Shown here: piece by piece, positions 59,401 through 64,000 of the stretch
Layout of the letters: each line of letters starts with the position of its first letter
How positions within the stretch are numbered: the stretch's first letter is position 1
Source: Chaetorhynchus papuensis
Lineage: Eukaryota > Chordata > Aves > Passeriformes > Rhipiduridae
DNA: 64,000 nt
Direction: 5' to 3'
Assembly: GCA_013396525.1 (NCBI GenBank)
Contig: VWYX01001235.1
Coordinates: 38,040 to 102,039 of the forward strand
Translations under genes and position numbers: made by a program
Notes under the pieces: model-generated
What the model saw: only the letters and a program-made list of their open reading frames with translations
The model's database searches: none
What the model was told of the DNA's origin: nothing

Positions 59401-62400
59401 TTTCTCCTGCCTGGTCTCTCTTTGAGCATACTATAATATACTCCAGAGGAAGTCTTTTTAAAATTTGCTGTCTGCAGTGCAATAGTCTCAAAACTGTAGA
59501 AGTAAAAGTCACTGGCTGGAATTTCTAGTGAGCAATTAACTTCCTTGCTTACTCACCACTGCTTAAAACTGGAAGAAATCTTGAGGATTATAAGTTCTCT
59601 TGCTAATGTAAGATTCTACATCATATAATAATAGAAATATCCTGCACTAAGGATGATGTCTTAAGATCAATTTCCCTCAAAAAACATTGAAATTTGCTAG
59701 TGCTGCTGGAGACCTCAGAATCTAAATGAGGTAAAGGTGGTCAAAGTTTGCGATTCACGTAATGATTTCAAAATATTACTAGAATTCTGTTTTGTACTTT
59801 TTAACTACCTTATCACATTTTCAAAACTCTGAAAAGCAGAAATGGTTTTTTAGCTGTTTGAGGATTCAGAGGAATTTTAAGGAATGCTTTACATCATTGT
59901 ACTTTTTGTCATAGTTTCCCCATTATATTTCATTCTTCACTTTTTATATTATATCTCTACCTTCTGGGTTGCATGCCCTTTGGTACTTTTCTCCTTTTAT
60001 AGTACCACACCTCTTGTCACCTCTTGGCACTCTTTTGTCTTTGGTCAGGTTAATTCAGATCTGGTCTGGAGATGCTCAGACATAGAATCTTGCAGTGCGG
60101 TTCTTCCCTCCTTTTATTTTGGAGGAGGTGTTTGGAGTTTTTACATTTCTCTTTTGACCCCCATTAATAGCAGTACTCACATCCAGTGTTCTTCTGAAAC
60201 GCTCAGCCCTTATTATTATAATCCTTACTGTTACATCCTTATAACCTTTCTGTTCAGACTATGATAGATTTGAGAACTTTAGCTTGAAAGTTAACCTGAA
60301 TTCGACTGAAGAAGGAACAGCTATTGTGTTTATTGTAGCTTCTGTCACACTAAATAAGCTTATCACACTGATAAGCTTACCAGTGGTGTCACTTATGGTA
60401 GCTGTGAGTGATGGAAAATGCTGTCATGTTTGTGGCACTGCATCCTCTTGAAAGGGTATCCCAGCGCAGTTAAGACAAAATTAGTATTAGTGGAATAAAA
60501 ATTTGTGGTGTAGTGTAAAATAGTGTTGTTAGTCATCTGCATAATGATGTTTGTGTTTCTTATCTGACATTTCCATATCCTTCTTCAAGACAGAGGGAAA
60601 ATGCATCAGAATTGCATCCAAGCATAAGCAAGTTAAGGACTTACACATATATTTGAGAAATGAATAACTTATTTGTCAGAAAATGGCTTAAATCCCCAAA
60701 ATTTTCACACTTTGTCAATACTTTTAGCAAGAGGAAAACATTCATAAATATGTTCCAGTTAAAGATATTTTCAATTACTTTGTTGATATCATCTGAAGGA
60801 CAGAAAAGCTCACAAGCACTACTTCATTAACAGAATTCAAATTAGTTGTCAGAAAGTGTAAACAAATGTATAATCACACAGTTTATTCTACTGTTAATTT
60901 CATTCAATTTGCTCTTTATAGGTCTAATCGTATAATGCTTTTTAACCTTATTTAACCTTACTACAACTGGAGGAATTTCTTCTTCTCTAATAAAGTAAAT
61001 GAAGAATGAAAATGGAAATCTTCACCTAAAGTGATCTGATTAAGTTGTCTGAGTGTCAAAATGGAGACATTTTATGGAGTTTTCTCCCTGTGTCAAGTAG
61101 AAGGCTTTTTAAATTAAATTGGAATATTTCTGTAATAATAAAAAGATGACTGTCTGCCATTCTGATATTGTATTGTCATTACTCTGAAGAAAATAAATTC
61201 TAGATGAGTATTCAAATGTTTCAGATAACGCAAATTAATCTGTAGATTAAACTGTGTGAAACATGTCCTGTGCTGATGTAGCTGTGACACTGGTGTTAGG
61301 TGATCTTCTTCCTCATAGAACATATGACGAATTCATCAGTAATAATTAAAGAAAACACATTTTAATTGTCTGTGGTATGGCCTAAGTTTCAGGATATTTT
61401 TTTATGTACTAATTCTAATTTGTTCTGGTGCTATGACAATGTGAGAGAAAAGGGTATGCTCAAAAATGGCTTAGCTGTAATCCTGTAGAGTTAAAGCCTG
61501 GAGAGCTGAATGCTTTGATCTTATTTATCTCACCGATAAACTTTACATGTGTCTCTTTTGTTGTTATAATGAAGATATTTGTATTGTTACTGCCTCTATT
61601 GCTAGTTCACAAAATAAATCTCTATAGATTGCTCTTTCTCCCTACCAGGTATTGCTCATTGTTGAAATACTGTCTGTATTCTAGCAAAAAAAACCACGCA
61701 CAGTTGCAGCTCAGTAGTCTTGCTATGCTGCAAGGGTTTTTTTAACGAAAGAAAAAAAAATACCCGTAAAAGGCAAAATGCGGCCTTACATATGCAACTT
61801 AGTATGTTGCATTACTGAACCCTTCTCATCCTTGATTTCTACAGGGCAGAGCATCTGTAATGCAGTTTCTTCTGCTGAAAGCATGAAGAAATGTGATACA
61901 TGGTAGATTAGGGGACAGAAAGTCATTGCTTCAGACCCCTACCTTTTTGTGCTAACTTCTTATATTGGCATTGGATAGCCTCTCTGACATGCTGTGTGCT
62001 CCTTACTGTAACTGTTTGAATGGAATAGGATCTGCAGTTTTGCCACCCTATTGTTGGTACAGCTTCACATTTACCTAAGCAAGATGTAACTTACCAGGGA
62101 AAAATTAATTAGGACTAAATAAACATCTTTGGGTGAGACAGTACTGAAATTGAATAGGGCAGTATTTCTCCCTGTAATTCCCTGTCTGTTTCAACTTAAT
62201 ATTTGTTTTAACATTGCTATTAGACTTCTTTAGGAAGTCAATTAGTTTTAAAATTGTAACCCTTTTGGTAGTCTTATCGAGCCCTGTGACACCAGAGAAG
62301 AGTATTGTGGTGTGAGCTATAACGTTAAGTGGCTAGAGCAGTGTATGGTCCTTTAGGAAAGAAAGGCGTTAGAGGATGTTTGAAAAGGAAAGTGGTGGCT

Positions 62401-62866
62401 GAATAGGAAATGTCCCCAAAGCAAATACTTTAACAGGAATAGCAGCATAAAAGATCTCCTCTGTTAAGGGCCATATAAAGCAAATGTACTGGCTAGACAT
62501 TATTCAGCCTGCCTATATTGATAAAATCACATATTTTCTAAAAATATTTTCATTTTTATGGTTTGCATGCCAACAGAAAATAGCCAACATTTTATAACAT
62601 TTGTGGAAACTCAATGAGTGTCTTTTTCATATGTTGTCCTTAAATTTTATTTCTAGTTTTTATATGCTAACATTTGTCATGTCTGCCCTAAACTGCACTT
62701 TTTGAGGTGATATTGTCTCTGTTTTGGGCATGTATATTAAAGAAAGAAAACATTAAGCCATATATTCAAGATAATACAATTAATTAGAAGCAAAGTCACA
62801 TGGGAAAAAAAAACCAAAAAAATCCTTCAAACAAGGTAAATTAATTCTTTATCCATGTTGTGTGGA
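56495..62866. other. AT-rich non-coding stretch, no gene seen
   Basis: No gene or assignable transposon is recognised. It begins with a T/G-rich island (56,495-56,560). A small inverted repeat lies at 60,355-60,379 (listed separately). The longest open frame (126 codons, plus, 59,884-60,264) is hydrophobic because of its T-rich composition and has no recognisable domain. Confidence 0.5.
60355..60379. repeat. Short perfect inverted repeat
   Basis: TAAGCTTATC (60,355-60,364) and GATAAGCTTA (60,370-60,379) are exact reverse complements around the 5-base loop ACACT. Each arm is itself centred on the palindrome AAGCTT. There is no poly-T run or coding context to give it a role. Confidence 0.8.
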
Positions 62867-63400
62867 TGTTGTGTGTAAACCCCTGTTCATAGCTAAGCAC
62901 CACACAGCCAATCATTCACTCCTCCCACTAGTGGGATGGGGAACAGAAGGCACCCTGTAAATTTATGAGTTAAGGATAGTTCAATAGGGAAAAAAAAAAA
63001 AGATGAAAGAGAAAGAAAATGAAACAGAATAAGTGATTCAGAGACAATACCTCACTACCTCCCACAAACAGATTGTCGCCCAGCCAATCCCCAAGCAATG
63101 GTTACCTAACCAAACTCATATCCCTCAGGTTAGTTGTTGAGCATGATGTTATATGGTATGCAATATCCCTTCAGTCAGTTTGGTTCAGCTGTCCTGGTTG
63201 CTTCTCCTCTCAACTTACACATCCTTGATGCACTTGCTTCCAAAACAGTGGGAAAAAGAAAATCTTGATGCTGTGTAAGTGCTGCTCGACAATAGTCAGA
63301 ACACTCATGTTATCAACACTGTTTACTCACAAAGCCAAAACACAGCACTATATGGGGTGCTATGAAGGAAATTAACTCCATCCCAGCTAGAGCCAGTACT
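62867..63400 (+). mobile_element. Old solo LTR, family D (avian ERV type)
   Basis: The sequence follows, block by block, an LTR that I recognise as common in bird and especially songbird genomes. It starts TGTTGTGTGTAAACCCC with agctaagcaccacacagcc close behind. Next come agtgggatgggg, an A-rich tract at about 62,990-63,020, and gcatgatgttatatggtatg followed by caatatccctt. Last come cagctgtcctgg, gttatcaacactgtt, aaaacacagcactat and aattaactccatcccagc. The order and spacing are intact but with many substitutions, so it is old. No coding retroviral sequence flanks it, so it is a solo LTR. The exact right end and target duplication are decayed, and the orientation is a best guess from the TATA-like block. 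Confidence 0.75.
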
Positions 63401-63420
63401 GCCAAGAACACCAAATTTTA

Positions 63421-63459
63421 TTTGCAAATGCAAATCTCTGGGCTTAGTGGAATGCAAAT
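63421..63459 (+). promoter_or_regulatory. Cluster of POU octamer motifs
   Basis: Two exact ATGCAAAT octamers (63,428-63,435 and 63,452-63,459) lie 24 bases apart. The first overlaps a TTTGCAAAT (63,421-63,429). The octamer is the classical site for POU factors such as Oct1. The context is AT-rich, so a chance cluster is possible. Confidence 0.35.
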
Positions 63460-64000
63460 TAAGTTGGTGATCTGCAGAGAAATCAAAAAGACTCAGCCTT
63501 TAATACAATAGCTAAATAGAGATTATTATTTTTTGCTCTGTGAATTATATTTCACTGTTGCTCATTTTAAATATACAGTTTTTCTTGGGCCTGATTTTCT
63601 TTCTCCTCCATCCTTTTCCAGGTTTTCCTTTCTAGTCTTTGCATAATTGTCTTCCATTTCTTAATCTGAGACAAACCTTATTTCTTATTCCTAACCTCCC
63701 CAATGAACCTAAGTTATTGAAATGACCCTAATGAGCTGCTTTTTCTATTACTGGTCTTCTAAGATTCAATTACCTAAGTTTCTGCCTGTATGCATGTGTT
63801 TATTTCAGTCAGTGTTTCAGGCTACTTATTTCAACCACTACATTAGAAATTATCTTATACTTTTGGAGAAACTATGAGAAAAGAGGTATGTATGTTGCAT
63901 ATATTTTAATATTATTAGTAATACATAATTCTTGGTTCTGATATCTTCATTATAAGTACAGCTTGTAAATAAATCCTATGAATTTAAATAAATCCATAAA
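63460..64000. other. AT-rich non-coding stretch, nothing recognised
   Basis: No gene or repeat of known family is seen up to the right edge of the window. Confidence 0.6.

Noticed and set aside
59884..60264. Plus-strand frame of 126 codons with membrane-like stretches
   Set aside because: The hydrophobicity comes from T-rich codons; there is no signal, domain or splice context.
1..64000. CRISPR array, operon, tRNA or rRNA gene, or new multi-gene defence-type system
   Set aside because: No regularly spaced direct repeats, no clustered long frames and no recognisable structural RNA genes were seen. The sequence is typical of vertebrate gene-poor DNA.

Overview
This window looks like AT-rich, gene-poor DNA from a bird. 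It is intergenic or deep intronic sequence. No complete protein-coding gene, rRNA or tRNA is recognisable on either strand. The open reading frames present are short (181 codons at most), and the longest is part of a retrotransposon. An avian origin rests on three things. There is a CR1 LINE of amniote/avian type at about 47.9-49.2 kb. There are several LTRs and an ERVL-like integrase remnant, and the 62.9-63.4 kb LTR closely resembles an LTR I know from bird, especially songbird, genomes. The interspersed repeat density is otherwise low, with only faint MIR-like and L2-like fossils. Crocodilians and turtles also carry CR1, so the assignment is likely rather than certain.

Layout. 0-0.55 kb: the inner part and end of an LTR (family A), followed by a CpG-rich block. 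0.55-22.1 kb: single-copy-like AT-rich DNA with a T/G-rich low-complexity island, MIR-like and L2-like fossils, a near-perfect hairpin at 16.40 kb and one stretch resembling conserved non-coding DNA. 22.1-24.5 kb: a retroviral patch on the minus strand. It holds a probable LTR (family B), a broken ERVL-like integrase region and a complete solo LTR (family A) with a short target-site duplication. 24.5-35.1 kb: low-complexity tracts, a G-run cluster and weak repeat fossils. 35.1-35.5 kb: a GC-rich probable solo LTR (family C). 35.5-47.9 kb: AT-rich DNA with TA/TG microsatellites and a 33-base assembly gap inside a TA repeat. 47.9-49.2 kb: a 5'-truncated CR1 that has lost its reverse-transcriptase core through an internal deletion. 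49.2-62.9 kb: AT-rich DNA with one MIR-like core and one unidentified exon-like open block. 62.9-63.4 kb: an old LTR (family D). A pair of POU octamer motifs follows immediately.

No gene cassette or new multi-gene system is visible. Every transposable element here is broken or solo and none looks able to move. The points most worth checking are the clean internal deletion in the CR1, the integrase remnant with two unrelated LTR families beside it, the CpG-rich block at the left edge, the 16.40 kb hairpin, and the stretches that resemble conserved non-coding elements. Repeat family names come from pattern recognition without any database search.
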